In this document: positions 14,569 through 22,999 of the stretch, piece by piece
How the letters are laid out: each line of letters starts with the position of its first letter
Position numbering within the stretch: position 1 is the first letter of the stretch
Assembly (NCBI GenBank): GCA_041653995.1
Contig: JBAZEK010000005.1
Span: forward strand, 1 to 64,000
Direction: 5' to 3'
From: Dehalococcoidia bacterium
Lineage (GTDB): Bacteria > Chloroflexota > Dehalococcoidia > GIF9 > UBA5629
Length of the DNA: 64,000 nucleotides
Position numbers and translations under genes: made by a program
Notes under the pieces: model-generated
Databases searched by the model: none
The model's input: the letters and a program-made list of their open reading frames with translations, nothing else
What the model was told of the DNA's origin: nothing

Positions 14569-16341
14569 TCACACAGGGAAACTCAGATAATAAGACGGTG
14601 GATCTGTAGCTTGCGGATAGACGATATAGCCGGTAAGGCCGACGAAATAGATCGTATCCGGGACCAGGTCCAGCAGGCGGCGCAGCACGGTGGCGGCATT
14701 CTCGCCGGGGCTGACCGTGATATGCGGATAGGTGGCGGTGATGGCCGAGCTGCGGGATACATAGTTGATAGCTCCGCCCACGGACTGCAACATAAGCTCG
14801 ACGAGCTGGTAAACGGTCTTTTCATCCGAGTACGCGTTCCACTCCACGGGCCTGTTGAAGCCGTATTTCTCCAGCAGACCCCAGGCATCGACGGCATGGA
14901 TGGCGAAGAGCCGCTTGCCGGGAAGACGAGCGTACTCCAGCTCCTCGATGAAGTAATAGCCCGCCGGGCTGAGCAAGGCCCCGCCGGACGTATAGCCGAT
15001 CGACATTTTGACGATGCTGCCGCGTTTGATCGCGCCGGCGTAATTTGCATCGCCTCCGCCGGGGCTGTCATATCGCTGCGAGACATTATTAAGCAGGACG
15101 GTAAGATTGGATGGGCTGAGCGGTTTGACCTGCTCCGTGACCTTGTAGATATCGGCGACCGGCACCTCGTAATAGGTCCCGGCTCCCGCACCCGCCGATG
15201 GCGGCGTCCAGGAAGAGGGAATGGTGGTACGCCAGACCTGGTTGGGCGCGGCGGCATAGAGATACGTTCCGTCGCAAGCAAGGGCAAGGCCGTAAGTGGC
15301 GGTGACATCGAGCGGCCAGGCACGGGACCAATCGCTATCTTTGAATACCGTACCGGGCTTGAGACGATAGAACCACGGCCTGTTATCCTTGGCGAAGCTG
15401 AAAACCGCTCCCAACGATGAGTGATAGGCCAGATAGGGATCGTCCACGCCCAAATTATCGGCGGCCTGCTGCTGCATGACCGAGCTGACCTGCTCGTAAT
15501 AGGTGGGAACATAGCGGCCGGCACGGCCGGTACGGAACTGGCGCAGGCGCATGGCGGAGCTGAAATCCACGCGGGCTTTATAGGAATTTACGAACTCCCA
15601 ACCGGACCAGGTGCCCACGGTGTAAGAGCCGCCGTCGCCGTAGATGCCGCGGGCCAGGCGGATATACGATCCGTCCAGAAGCAGTGCGAGTATATTCCAG
15701 TCGCCGTTGTGATAGAGGGCCAGGGCGGAAATAGCATGGTCGCCGGAGATCTGCCCCAGTCCGGTGGACCAGGTGCCTGATACCCGCTTCTGGATATAGA
15801 GCGATGTGGGATCGTTGAAATCGGTGGCATGGACGACCGCGACATCGCCGTTTGCCTTGAAGGCCGCAGCGCAGCCACGCTCGCAGGGGCGGGCGTTGTT
15901 CATGGCGGTCCATGCGCCGAATGTGGCGCCGCTGTCGGTACTCTTCTTGTAGTAGAGGTATACGCCGTCGGAGCTGAAGGCTATGACCTCGGTACCGGAG
16001 GCGGCGATTGCGACCGGGGAGTTGGCCAGCCCGCCGCCCCAGGAGGTCCAGGAAGTCCAGGTGGAGCCGGAGGACGGGGAAGTGACGCGCTGATAATAGA
16101 TAGTGGCGCCGGCGCGGACCCGGCAAACGGAGCCGTCGGCGGGAACGGCGACGGCATGCTTGCCAACGGCGGTTGAATCGGTGGCCAGGGTGAGCCGCTC
16201 CCAGGCGAAATCAGACCAGCGCAGAGAAGCATCGGCTACGGCGGCCGGGTGGCCATAGGCGGCTATTTCAATTTTGACCAGGGGAACGCGGAGGTTAGCC
16301 TTGCGCTGTTCGGCTAATAAGGCTGCTGAGAGCGTCCTCAT
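14569..16341 (-). CDS. Tail-hub protein with embedded beta-propeller (probable receptor binding)
   Basis: A 590-aa protein. The N-terminus (MRTLSAALLAEQRKANLRVP) resembles the start of phage hub or distal-tail proteins. Residues about 60-400 are propeller-like repeats with BNR-type phrases (GVYLYYKKSTDSGATFGAW, TDFNDPTSLYIQK, DGTYLYAAAPNQVW). The remainder (YYEVPVADIYKVTEQVKPLS to YIVYPQATDPPSYYLSFPV) looks like a baseplate-hub domain that stops abruptly. The expected continuation appears at the end of the next gene at 12269, so the ancestral gene may have been split. The ATG overlaps the stop of the zinc-ribbon gene upstream (ATGA). Confidence 0.7.
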   Translation of the reverse strand: MRTLSAALLAEQRKANLRVPLVKIEIAAYGHPAAVADASLRWSDFAWERLTLATDSTAVGKHAVAVPADGSVCRVRAGATIYYQRVTSPSSGSTWTSWTSWGGGLANSPVAIAASGTEVIAFSSDGVYLYYKKSTDSGATFGAWTAMNNARPCERGCAAAFKANGDVAVVHATDFNDPTSLYIQKRVSGTWSTGLGQISGDHAISALALYHNGDWNILALLLDGSYIRLARGIYGDGGSYTVGTWSGWEFVNSYKARVDFSSAMRLRQFRTGRAGRYVPTYYEQVSSVMQQQAADNLGVDDPYLAYHSSLGAVFSFAKDNRPWFYRLKPGTVFKDSDWSRAWPLDVTATYGLALACDGTYLYAAAPNQVWRTTIPSSWTPPSAGAGAGTYYEVPVADIYKVTEQVKPLSPSNLTVLLNNVSQRYDSPGGGDANYAGAIKRGSIVKMSIGYTSGGALLSPAGYYFIEELEYARLPGKRLFAIHAVDAWGLLEKYGFNRPVEWNAYSDEKTVYQLVELMLQSVGGAINYVSRSSAITATYPHITVSPGENAATVLRRLLDLVPDTIYFVGLTGYIVYPQATDPPSYYLSFPV

Positions 16342-16535
16342 GGAGCTGATTTAACTCCCGTCACATCATGAAACACCGCCTTATCCGCGGTCACGAGGTC
16401 CGATTCGATCAGGCAGTTATAACAAAGGAACTCAATGTCGATTACCTTGCCCCGGGTGCGGTCGACCGCAATCAAGTTCAAGGCCGAAGCGCACCGGCCG
16501 CATTGAAAACGGAGCAATGTAAAATCATCCGGCAC
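16338..16535 (-). CDS. Small zinc-ribbon protein of virion operon
   Basis: A 65-aa protein from a GTG at 16535 preceded by AAGGAG. CGRC near residue 12 and CYNC near 38 form a zinc ribbon around IAVDRTRGKVIDIEFL. Coupled to the hub gene by an ATGA overlap. No specific family recognised. Confidence 0.65.
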   Translation of the reverse strand: MPDDFTLLRFQCGRCASALNLIAVDRTRGKVIDIEFLCYNCLIESDLVTADKAVFHDVTGVKSAP

Positions 16536-16544
16536 GGCAACTCC

Positions 16545-16835
16545 TTATTTAGACAGCGGCACACCCTCGCCGCACACTTCGGGGGATTTAAATAAACTCA
16601 GCGACCGGTAAACCGTACGGTCGGACACGCTGAAATGCGCGGCGATCTCACGTATCAACCAGCTCTGCTTCCGCAGATTAAGCATCTCGACGTTACGGGA
16701 CGATATGCGCAATCCCGCCTTGCCGAAAGGCATATCCTCGATACAGCGGGGCAAAGGGCATTCAAGGCATGACGGGAAAAGGCTACAGCCGCGATCACGA
16801 TGAACCACAACCAACGGATCTTTTAATTTGCACAC
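16545..16835 (-). CDS. Phage HTH protein with N-terminal cysteine cluster
   Basis: A 96-aa protein. The GTG at 16835 is favoured by AAAGGAGG eight bases upstream, over a TTG overlapping the previous stop. An N-terminal cluster C-x4-C-x2-C-x4-C (CSLFPSCLECPLPRC) is followed by a helix-turn-helix reading REIAAHFSVSDRTVYRSLSLF, close to Trp-repressor or recombinase-type HTH segments. Proteins of this kind occur repeatedly in Chloroflexota prophages. It probably binds DNA and may regulate late genes. Confidence 0.65.
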   Translation of the reverse strand: MCKLKDPLVVVHRDRGCSLFPSCLECPLPRCIEDMPFGKAGLRISSRNVEMLNLRKQSWLIREIAAHFSVSDRTVYRSLSLFKSPEVCGEGVPLSK

Positions 16836-16891
16836 GGTTCCGCCTCCTTTTACAGGCGGCGCCGCCATTATTACGACGGCGCCGCAGCCGA

Positions 16892-17713
16892 TCAAAGCAA
16901 CTTAACGTAGTCCCATCCGACCTGGGTGGGGGTATAAGCGCCGCCCCCGTAGATCGACCAGTCCACGGTCTTGCCGCTGAGCTGGGCCAGGCCGTCCTGG
17001 GCGTTGTACAGCTCGTTGAAATAGGATACGAGGTTGCGCAGCTCCTCGAAGGTCTTATCGCTGCAGGCCAGGTTGTTGGCCTTCTCGTAATCCTTTTTCA
17101 GCTTGAGCATGAAGGCATGGTAATTGTTGGCCTCGGCCGGGGTGGGGGGCTTAGATAGTCTCGTCTGGTATTTGAAAGCCTCGCAGAAAAGGGCGACGGC
17201 CTTATCGACCAGGCGTTTCGCTTCGCATATGCGCTTCTCCCGCGGCACCTCCCGCAGGTCGAAGCGGGTTACCTGCGGATAGAAGTAAAAGGCACGGCTG
17301 ACGGGGGTAACCTCTACGCCGTCCTTGCGGCAGGACTCCTCGGCGGAGCCGACCGCGGCATCGAGGTCGACAGGGACGTAGGTCTCCACAGGCGCAGCCG
17401 GGATAACGGGCGCAGCGGCAGGCTGCTGAACCGCTACGCTTTCAGCTTTTGGGGATTGCTTCGCTTCGCTCGCGGCGGCGGCAGCAGCGATCGTGGGGGC
17501 GGCCTTGACCTTCTCCTTATCGATATTGCCCTGCACGATGGTGTAGATAATACCGACAAGGGTGACAGCGACCGGACCGAGAACATCGATCAGGAACTGG
17601 CCGACGGTCTGGGCTTTGGCCGGGTCGGTGATGAAGAGGCCGAGGGATCCCGCGATGAGGGTAAGAAGGGTTACGATGATTTTTTTGTAGCCGTCCAGGG
17701 GTGTGGTTTCCAT
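16892..17713 (-). CDS. Holin-like two-span membrane protein with long soluble tail
   Basis: A 273-aa protein. Residues 9-28 (IIVTLLTLIAGSLGLFI) and 39-61 (FLIDVLGPVAVTLVGIIYTI) are two membrane spans of the kind found in phage holins. A charged, alanine- and proline-rich linker (about 70-115) leads to a C-terminal domain (RAFYFYPQVTRFDL to GWDYVKLL) with two cysteines that I do not recognise. Holins are normally under 150 aa, so the tail is an added domain. Position in the late operon supports a lysis role. No endolysin gene is visible next to it. Confidence 0.5.
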   Translation of the reverse strand: METTPLDGYKKIIVTLLTLIAGSLGLFITDPAKAQTVGQFLIDVLGPVAVTLVGIIYTIVQGNIDKEKVKAAPTIAAAAAASEAKQSPKAESVAVQQPAAAPVIPAAPVETYVPVDLDAAVGSAEESCRKDGVEVTPVSRAFYFYPQVTRFDLREVPREKRICEAKRLVDKAVALFCEAFKYQTRLSKPPTPAEANNYHAFMLKLKKDYEKANNLACSDKTFEELRNLVSYFNELYNAQDGLAQLSGKTVDWSIYGGGAYTPTQVGWDYVKLL

Positions 17714-17726
17714 TTCTCTTTCTCCT

Positions 17727-17753
17727 CGGGCGCAGCTAAAGCAACGCCCCTAC
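17727..17753. repeat. Family A hairpin repeat copy inside the prophage
   Basis: CGGGCGCAGCTAAAGC plus AACGCCCCTAC, identical in kind to the copies between host genes to the right. It sits between two virion-operon genes. Confidence 0.75.
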
Positions 17754-17759
17754 GTTTAT

Positions 17760-18197
17760 TTATATGAGCACGCACAGGGATACGGGAACCTGCCGCTTTG
17801 CCGCGCGGTAATGGTCCGCCAGATGGCGGGCTGCCAGGATGATAAGCTCCGGCCGGGCATGGCAGCGGACGCCGTTGTCGCCCCAGCGGCTGAGCAACCG
17901 GCTCGCGTGGTCGAGCAGAGCAAAATCCACGGTCTGCTCAAGGGGCCGGCGCCCGATCTCGCAGGTATGATGAGGAAGCTGCCAGGTGGAGGCATCATAC
18001 TCATCCTCGCAGACGGCGTAAGCCTCGGCGGGCAGACCGTCCTTGAACAAAGCCCTTAAAGGACATTGAACAGCAGGGCGGCCGGGGCGGCCCGAAAGGG
18101 CAATGCGCTTAATGACGTTTTTGCAGTTGAATTTGCCTTTCGGCGCCGCGCCCCGGCGATCGGTGACTTTTTCAGGTTCGGTGGCTTTCTTCGGCAT
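17760..18197 (-). CDS. Hypothetical phage protein with conserved-looking cysteines
   Basis: A 145-aa protein, ATG at 18197 with GAGGAG upstream, two bases after the previous stop. The N-terminus is basic (MPKKATEPEKVTDRRGAAPK). Cysteines in FNCKN, VQCPLRALF, AVCEDEYD, HHTCEIGRR and VRCHARP could bind a metal. The C-terminal helix (LIILAARHLADHYRAAKR) is amphipathic. Not recognised. Lies between the adaptor and the holin-like gene. Confidence 0.6.
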   Translation of the reverse strand: MPKKATEPEKVTDRRGAAPKGKFNCKNVIKRIALSGRPGRPAVQCPLRALFKDGLPAEAYAVCEDEYDASTWQLPHHTCEIGRRPLEQTVDFALLDHASRLLSRWGDNGVRCHARPELIILAARHLADHYRAAKRQVPVSLCVLI

Positions 18198-18199
18198 AT

Positions 18200-19483
18200 T
18201 TACTCCTCTATCAACAGATTTATTGATCTCAACGAACGGGTGACGGAACCCAAGGCGATCTCCTTTTGAAAGGCGGCCATCTTTGATTTAGCCTGGGCCG
18301 CCATGGCGACGGCCTCAAGCTTATAACCGGCGGCGATCTGCTGGAGCTGACGGCCTTCCTGGATGTGCGAGCCGGCGCTTTCGAGATGGCGGCCCGCGAT
18401 CTGAACATAGCTCTGGCGTTTCAGATTCAATTCCGAGGCCATCCGGATATAGGCGGAGGCGGCCTCAATATACCGCGCACCTGCGGAGACATAGGCGTTG
18501 CGCTTATCATCGAGCGCCTTGATATGGGCAAGCTCCACCTGGGCGGAAGCAAGGTATTCAGAGGCCTGCCGGATTAACTGACCGGCCTGCTGGTTATACG
18601 AATTCGAGGCATCGATATCCTTGCCGGCATAGTCAGCCCACTCGCCCGCCGGGTCATCGCCGGTATTAGCCGTGGGGATATAGTCATCACCGGCAGCCAG
18701 ATCGGCGACGGCGGCGGTTATCCTTGCGGTAGATGCTGTTATAGCGGTGGTCGCCGCGGTGAGCGAAGCGCCCGCTGAAGCGACGCGGATAGAAACATCG
18801 GTCAACTTTGCAGCGATAGCGGCATCGATGCTGCCCCCGGCCGTGGAGATGGCGGCGGCCAGGGCGGCGACGGCGGCGGTAAGCTGAGAGCCGGCGTTGG
18901 TGAGCTGAGTTGCTATATCGGCAGCCACGCCTGCGGCACTGGTGAGGGCGGTTTCCGCCAGCGTGACCTTGCCGGTCACTTTGGCGATTGCGGTGTTGGC
19001 GGACTCCAGGGCGGAGGTGATCTTACCGGCAAGGGTGGCGTCGGCATACTGCTCAAGGGCAAAGGCCAGAGCGCCCAGCTCGATCAAGTCGCTGTATTTT
19101 GCGTCGTAGGTGCGGGAAGCATCGGTCAGAGTGTGTATGCCCGACCAGTAGACATAGCAGTTTGCGCCATCGCCCGGCTCCTGCATGTAAAGCGTGTCCT
19201 GGACGATGGAGAAGGGCTTGAAAGTTGGGGGCTTGTCGCCGACGGGGAACTCCAGTTTATCAACGGATATTCGGCTGATGCAGGCAGCGAGGCTGACGGC
19301 GTAATCGCCGGATACGGTAGCGACAGTGGTTTTCTGCTGGTAGGGGTGGTGGCGTGAGAACATAGCCAGTGAGCGGGCAACGGCGTGCTGAAGGTCGGGA
19401 TCCGACCATCGTGGAGCGCCGCCCGACGGATCGCCCAGGTCGATGCGGAGCTGCGCCACGAGATCAGCCAAATAAGCAGTCAT
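18200..19483 (-). CDS. Head-tail adaptor domain fused to long alanine-rich coiled coil
   Basis: A 427-aa protein. Residues 1-150 (LVAQLRIDLGDPSGGAPRWSD and on, then DLIELGALAFALEQYA) resemble the phage adaptor or head-completion fold. From about 155 the sequence becomes alanine/threonine-rich with regular heptad-like spacing, then a second helical part (QLIRQASEYLASAQVELAHI, HLESAGSHIQEGRQLQQIA). Standard adaptors are near 150-200 aa, so the helical half is an extension that might act as a tail-needle or short tail shaft. It lies where adaptor genes usually lie, after capsid and decoration genes. Confidence 0.6.
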   Translation of the reverse strand: MTAYLADLVAQLRIDLGDPSGGAPRWSDPDLQHAVARSLAMFSRHHPYQQKTTVATVSGDYAVSLAACISRISVDKLEFPVGDKPPTFKPFSIVQDTLYMQEPGDGANCYVYWSGIHTLTDASRTYDAKYSDLIELGALAFALEQYADATLAGKITSALESANTAIAKVTGKVTLAETALTSAAGVAADIATQLTNAGSQLTAAVAALAAAISTAGGSIDAAIAAKLTDVSIRVASAGASLTAATTAITASTARITAAVADLAAGDDYIPTANTGDDPAGEWADYAGKDIDASNSYNQQAGQLIRQASEYLASAQVELAHIKALDDKRNAYVSAGARYIEAASAYIRMASELNLKRQSYVQIAGRHLESAGSHIQEGRQLQQIAAGYKLEAVAMAAQAKSKMAAFQKEIALGSVTRSLRSINLLIEE

Positions 19484-19664
19484 CTATCCCTCACCCCCTG
19501 CCATATGTGAGACTATGCGAGCTTCAGTAGCGATTGCACGCTTATTCAACAACTTTCTCATAACATGCCTGACATCGGGATTGCCGGGGAGCGGCCGGGG
19601 TGGTCAGGCCGGCCGCTCCCAGTATTCAGAGGAGGCTACTTAAAGGGCAGTCACTCCTTTAAGC
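19484..19664. other. Structured intergenic gap with two perfect hairpins
   Basis: No gene. GGGAGCGGCCGG (19587-19598) pairs perfectly with CCGGCCGCTCCC (19609-19620). CTTAAAGG near 19638 pairs with CCTTTAAG near 19655. They lie between the decoration-protein gene and the adaptor gene and may act as an attenuator or RNA-processing site. Confidence 0.6.
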
Positions 19665-20072
19665 CTAAGAGGAAAGGGTCTGCTTGCCGGTCAGGTTGAA
19701 GGAGATGGTGGCGGCGTCCAGCAACACGCCGATTACGGTGTTGACATCATTGGTGGTGCTGGGGGCGGTATCGGTTACTTTGCCGCTATCCGCGCCCTCG
19801 GCCAGGTAAATAAGGCCGCCGGGCGTGCCGCCGGTGTAGCCTGTGACCACGCAGACGAGAGCCACGGGGATGACCTCGCCGCTGACGCCGCCTTTAAGGG
19901 CAACGACCTGGGGATTGATAACGCTGCCGGCGGTAGCCAGGGCGCGCTTCCATCCGGTGGAATAGCCGAGGATATCGCCCTCGACGCAAGCGCCAGCCAA
20001 AGTGACGGCCGCGGCAGCAGGGCCGGGGCCGCAGATGACATGTCTGCCAATTTGAGGATCCGCAAAGGACAT
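19665..20072 (-). CDS. Capsid decoration protein, DUF2190-like
   Basis: A 135-aa protein rich in glycine, valine and alanine with short beta strands (VTLAGACVEGDILGYSTG, VVALKGGVSGEVIPVALVC, VIGVLLDAATISFNL). This is the pattern of DUF2190-type capsid cement or decoration proteins, which are encoded next to the major capsid gene, as here. GGAG precedes the ATG at 20072. The usual length for the family is 100-150 aa. Confidence 0.65.
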   Translation of the reverse strand: MSFADPQIGRHVICGPGPAAAAVTLAGACVEGDILGYSTGWKRALATAGSVINPQVVALKGGVSGEVIPVALVCVVTGYTGGTPGGLIYLAEGADSGKVTDTAPSTTNDVNTVIGVLLDAATISFNLTGKQTLSS

Positions 20073-20099
20073 TCAAACACTCCTTTTACCTCTCCCCTG

Positions 20100-20158
20100 C
20101 CCCCTCTCCTCGAGGAGAGGGGGTGGTTTTTTAATTCGAGAGGGACTGCGTCCCTCTG
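20100..20158. repeat. Two palindromes downstream of the capsid gene
   Basis: A perfect 24-base palindrome (arms CCCCCTCTCCTC and its inverse, 20100-20123) is followed on the plus strand by TGGTTTTTT. A second hairpin, AGAGGGAC-TGC-GTCCCTCT, ends at 20158. On the coding (minus) strand they lie between major capsid and decoration genes and could partly end transcription there. Confidence 0.65.
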
Positions 20159-20192
20159 CGACACCCTATGGGGGAGCGGAAAATATTTTTAT

Positions 20193-21116
20193 TTACGCGA
20201 CACCTATCAAGGCAGCGGCCTTGACGTTGCTGAACAGGGCCAGGCTGGTATACCACTTGATACGGGTGCGGGAGGCGTCCTTGGTCTCCATCTCGCCGAT
20301 CTTGATGATCTGAAGTCCGCCCGGTCCGGTCAGACCGCAAACGCCATCCTCACCAAAGGAAATGCCGTATATGGTGGAGCTGGCGCCGCCGATGTAAGCG
20401 GTTTCCAGCGAGCCGCTGACGGCATGGGTATCCTTGACGAAATCGCTGACGCCGATCGGGATGCCGTTATACATCTCGACAAACATGCCGAGCAGCGAGC
20501 TGTTGTGCTCCAGATTATTGCCCGCCGCCCTGGCCAGCGCGTTGATCTTCCTGCGGGAACGCCTGCTCATCAGGAGCAGATCGGGTTTACCGCCTTTGAC
20601 CGCATCGATGAGAGAATCCAGCATATCCAGGGTAAGGGCGGCTCCGCCGGAAGCGCCGGCGGCGATGAGCTGGTCGGAAGCCGTGCCGGTATCGATAAGC
20701 TTGATCAGCCCGTCAAACTGATTCGGATCGGACGTGTTATTGCCATAGAGGAACTTGTCCGACAGCTCATTTTTAATAGCCTTGGCGGTAAGCTCGATGA
20801 TGGCCGACTCGATGTCGTTGATATTGGAACGGGTCTGCCTGACGTAGTTGTCCACGTCGGCGTTCTGGCCGAGGATGGCAAGGGTGGCCGTTTTCTGCGC
20901 GAACGTGACGGCCGGGCTGGTGGTCCAGTCGTCATTAACGGCATGCCATTCAGCCGAGGGCAAGGTCAATTCACGATTATAGGTGAGCGCGTTGCCGTTG
21001 ATCTCGACCCAGGGCAGGAGCGCCATGAGAGGATCGTCCTTGATAATGGTTTCAATAACGCCCTGCAGCATGACGTCATTCGAGAGTTTGGCGTATTCGG
21101 ATAGCACAGTTCCCAA
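20193..21116 (-). CDS. Major capsid protein, HK97-fold type
   Basis: A 307-aa protein with the build of HK97-fold capsid proteins of compact phages. The N-terminal part (VIETIIKDDPLMALLPWVEING) corresponds to the N-arm and E-loop; the middle (FLYGNNTSDPNQFDGLIKLID) and the A-domain part (LLLMSRRSRRKINALAR, MYNGIPIGVSDFV) are typical, with a C-terminal ASRTRIKWYTSLALFSNVKAAALIGV. Length is usual for the fold. It follows the scaffold gene and precedes the decoration gene, the standard order. A Gram-positive-like spacing of the module suggests a tailed-phage virion. Confidence 0.85.
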   Translation of the reverse strand: MGTVLSEYAKLSNDVMLQGVIETIIKDDPLMALLPWVEINGNALTYNRELTLPSAEWHAVNDDWTTSPAVTFAQKTATLAILGQNADVDNYVRQTRSNINDIESAIIELTAKAIKNELSDKFLYGNNTSDPNQFDGLIKLIDTGTASDQLIAAGASGGAALTLDMLDSLIDAVKGGKPDLLLMSRRSRRKINALARAAGNNLEHNSSLLGMFVEMYNGIPIGVSDFVKDTHAVSGSLETAYIGGASSTIYGISFGEDGVCGLTGPGGLQIIKIGEMETKDASRTRIKWYTSLALFSNVKAAALIGVA

Positions 21117-21135
21117 ATTATTAACTCCTTACGGT

Positions 21136-21606
21136 TTATTTCTTGTCCATTTCGATGGCGTGCCTGATTTTCTCCCTGGCTGTCAGGCCGGATATGTCGG
21201 GGCCCGACCTTTCGGGGGCGCCGGCAGGCACGGAGACGGCCTTGATATCGGCCTCGATCCTGGAGCGAACTTTAGCCGCGAGGTCGGTAACACGCGCCAT
21301 GGCCGCATTGATCTCGGCGATGGAATTGCCGGCCAGCATTTCCGGGTTGAAGATGGGGTTGGAGCTGACGGCCAGCCTGCGGTACTCGACGACGGCCTCT
21401 TTGTGGGCTGTGTCAAGAGCAGCCAAATCCTTTTTCAAGGTTTCATTTGCGCTGACGGCTTCGGCCAGGGAGGTATCGCGCTCTGCAAGCGAAGCTTCAA
21501 GCGAAGCGATGCGCTCCGAAAGCTCCGGCGCGGCCGGTGTTGCGGGGGGCGGAGGGGGCGCGGCCTCGGGCGTTGAGGACCCTGCGGTTTTCGTTTCATT
21601 TTCCAT
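21136..21606 (-). CDS. Capsid scaffold protein
   Basis: A 156-aa protein with a proline-rich start (PEAAPPPPPATPAAPE), a clear coiled coil at residues 30-75 (RIASLEASLAERDTSLAEAV to LKKDLAALDTAHKEAV) and a helical C-terminus with AEINAAMARVTDLAAKVRSR and a basic end (MDKK). This is the usual architecture of phage scaffolding proteins and it lies between portal and capsid genes. No protease motif is seen. Confidence 0.75.
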   Translation of the reverse strand: MENETKTAGSSTPEAAPPPPPATPAAPELSERIASLEASLAERDTSLAEAVSANETLKKDLAALDTAHKEAVVEYRRLAVSSNPIFNPEMLAGNSIAEINAAMARVTDLAAKVRSRIEADIKAVSVPAGAPERSGPDISGLTAREKIRHAIEMDKK

Positions 21607-21619
21607 GATCTACTCCTGT

Positions 21620-22999
21620 CTAAAGCACCGGCTCCATCTCCGGGGCGACTTTTCGCTCTCTCGCTCCGCCCTGGGTGGAGGGGGCTTTAAATTCATTATT
21701 CATTTCGAGTATGCGGCGGCGCTCGTCAAGCCATTTGGTAAATTCCAGCTCGGGGTCGCGCACGCCGAGGTTATCCATGGCGGTGCGGCGGCTGTGGACG
21801 CCCGACTGGACGCACAGCTGCTCATTCTGAGCGTCGCGAGCCTTGTCCTGAGGCAGCACCTGTCCCCAGCAGACACGGTGGGACACATGGGTGAAATCCT
21901 GCCGCATGAACTTCGCCCACAGCTTCAAGATCATCACATTGCGGCGTTTATATACATTCGTCCTGATCAGCCGCTTGCGCTTGACTTTCTGCAGGAGAGA
22001 TTGAAGCTCCACCTCAAGGGCGACACCGGAAAGCTCATGCTGGATGCCGCCGTAAGCCGCCCGGGGGGACTCCGAGATATCGTGCATGGTGCGGTAGACC
22101 AGGTCGATGTAGTCGATATGCAGGCGGATCCCGCCGCCCTGCAGCAGGTCCAGCAGGTAGGCCTTAGTATCGGCGGGAAGGTTCCAGACGGCGCCGGGCC
22201 TGACCTGTATATCCTCTGAGGCCTCAACACCCTCAAGCACGGCGATGGGGTTGCCGGAAACCTCAAGGATGCGGGAAAGCTGGGAAAGGGCGCGGTTCAA
22301 TTCCCTCTGAGGCTCGATGAGCTGCGGGATATCGGATACGCCCCAGAACTGCTTGGGCCTGCGCAGGTTGGGGAAGATGATAAAGGGGATAAAGCCGTAG
22401 GGGTTCGGCTTTTTGTCGATGACATCGTTTTCAAGGTAAAGGGTGAAATCCTTATCGGTCCAAAGCTCGGTGATGAAGGCGGACTTTTTCGTGGTGGATT
22501 TCTTATAGAGGGTGAGGATCTCCCCGGCGCTGAGCTGGTAACGGCTGGCTACTTTATATGTCTGGTTGAGGTCGTCGCCGGTCCACCAGGCGTAGATGCC
22601 GTTGACGTCCGGCGCCGTGATGCGGACCCGCTTATTGACGGCGTCCCACGTGACCTTGTAGCAGCCGTCGCCCAGGATGGCGGTGTCGATCTCGGTGGTA
22701 TAGTCCAGCTCCTGCGCGTTGTTCTGGTCGTGCACCAGGTAGATCAAATCCTCGGCCTGTTTGGCCAGGTCGGGCTTGCCGCCGGGCAAGGCTTCAAAGG
22801 AAAAATTAAGCTCATTCATAAGGTAGCTGGTTATCTTGTCGACGGAGATCCGGGAGTAGTTGAAGACGAGCTGGCGGTTCTTGCTTGTGCGCTCCCACTG
22901 GGCGCCATTGTAGAAATCGAGGGCGGCCTTATAGGCGCTGAAGCGGTCGCGGTCGAGCTGGGCCAGGTCCTGCACCTTGAAATCAGTCGGCACGGACAC
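21620..22999 (-). CDS. Portal protein, SPP1 Gp6-like
   Basis: A 459-aa portal protein. It begins with the clip and wing region (YKAALDFYNGAQWERTSKNR, VFNYSRISVDKITSYLMNE), continues through GDGCYKVTWDAVNKRVRI and the stem-associated NPYGFIPFIIFPNLRRPKQFWGVSD, PQLIEPQRELNRALSQLSRI, and the crown helices (LSGVALEVELQSLLQKVKRKR). This order is typical of the Gp6-like portal family of siphoviruses. Its start overlaps the end of the terminase gene by 17 bp. It would form the dodecameric gate for DNA packaging. Confidence 0.85.
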   Translation of the reverse strand: MSVPTDFKVQDLAQLDRDRFSAYKAALDFYNGAQWERTSKNRQLVFNYSRISVDKITSYLMNELNFSFEALPGGKPDLAKQAEDLIYLVHDQNNAQELDYTTEIDTAILGDGCYKVTWDAVNKRVRITAPDVNGIYAWWTGDDLNQTYKVASRYQLSAGEILTLYKKSTTKKSAFITELWTDKDFTLYLENDVIDKKPNPYGFIPFIIFPNLRRPKQFWGVSDIPQLIEPQRELNRALSQLSRILEVSGNPIAVLEGVEASEDIQVRPGAVWNLPADTKAYLLDLLQGGGIRLHIDYIDLVYRTMHDISESPRAAYGGIQHELSGVALEVELQSLLQKVKRKRLIRTNVYKRRNVMILKLWAKFMRQDFTHVSHRVCWGQVLPQDKARDAQNEQLCVQSGVHSRRTAMDNLGVRDPELEFTKWLDERRRILEMNNEFKAPSTQGGARERKVAPEMEPVL

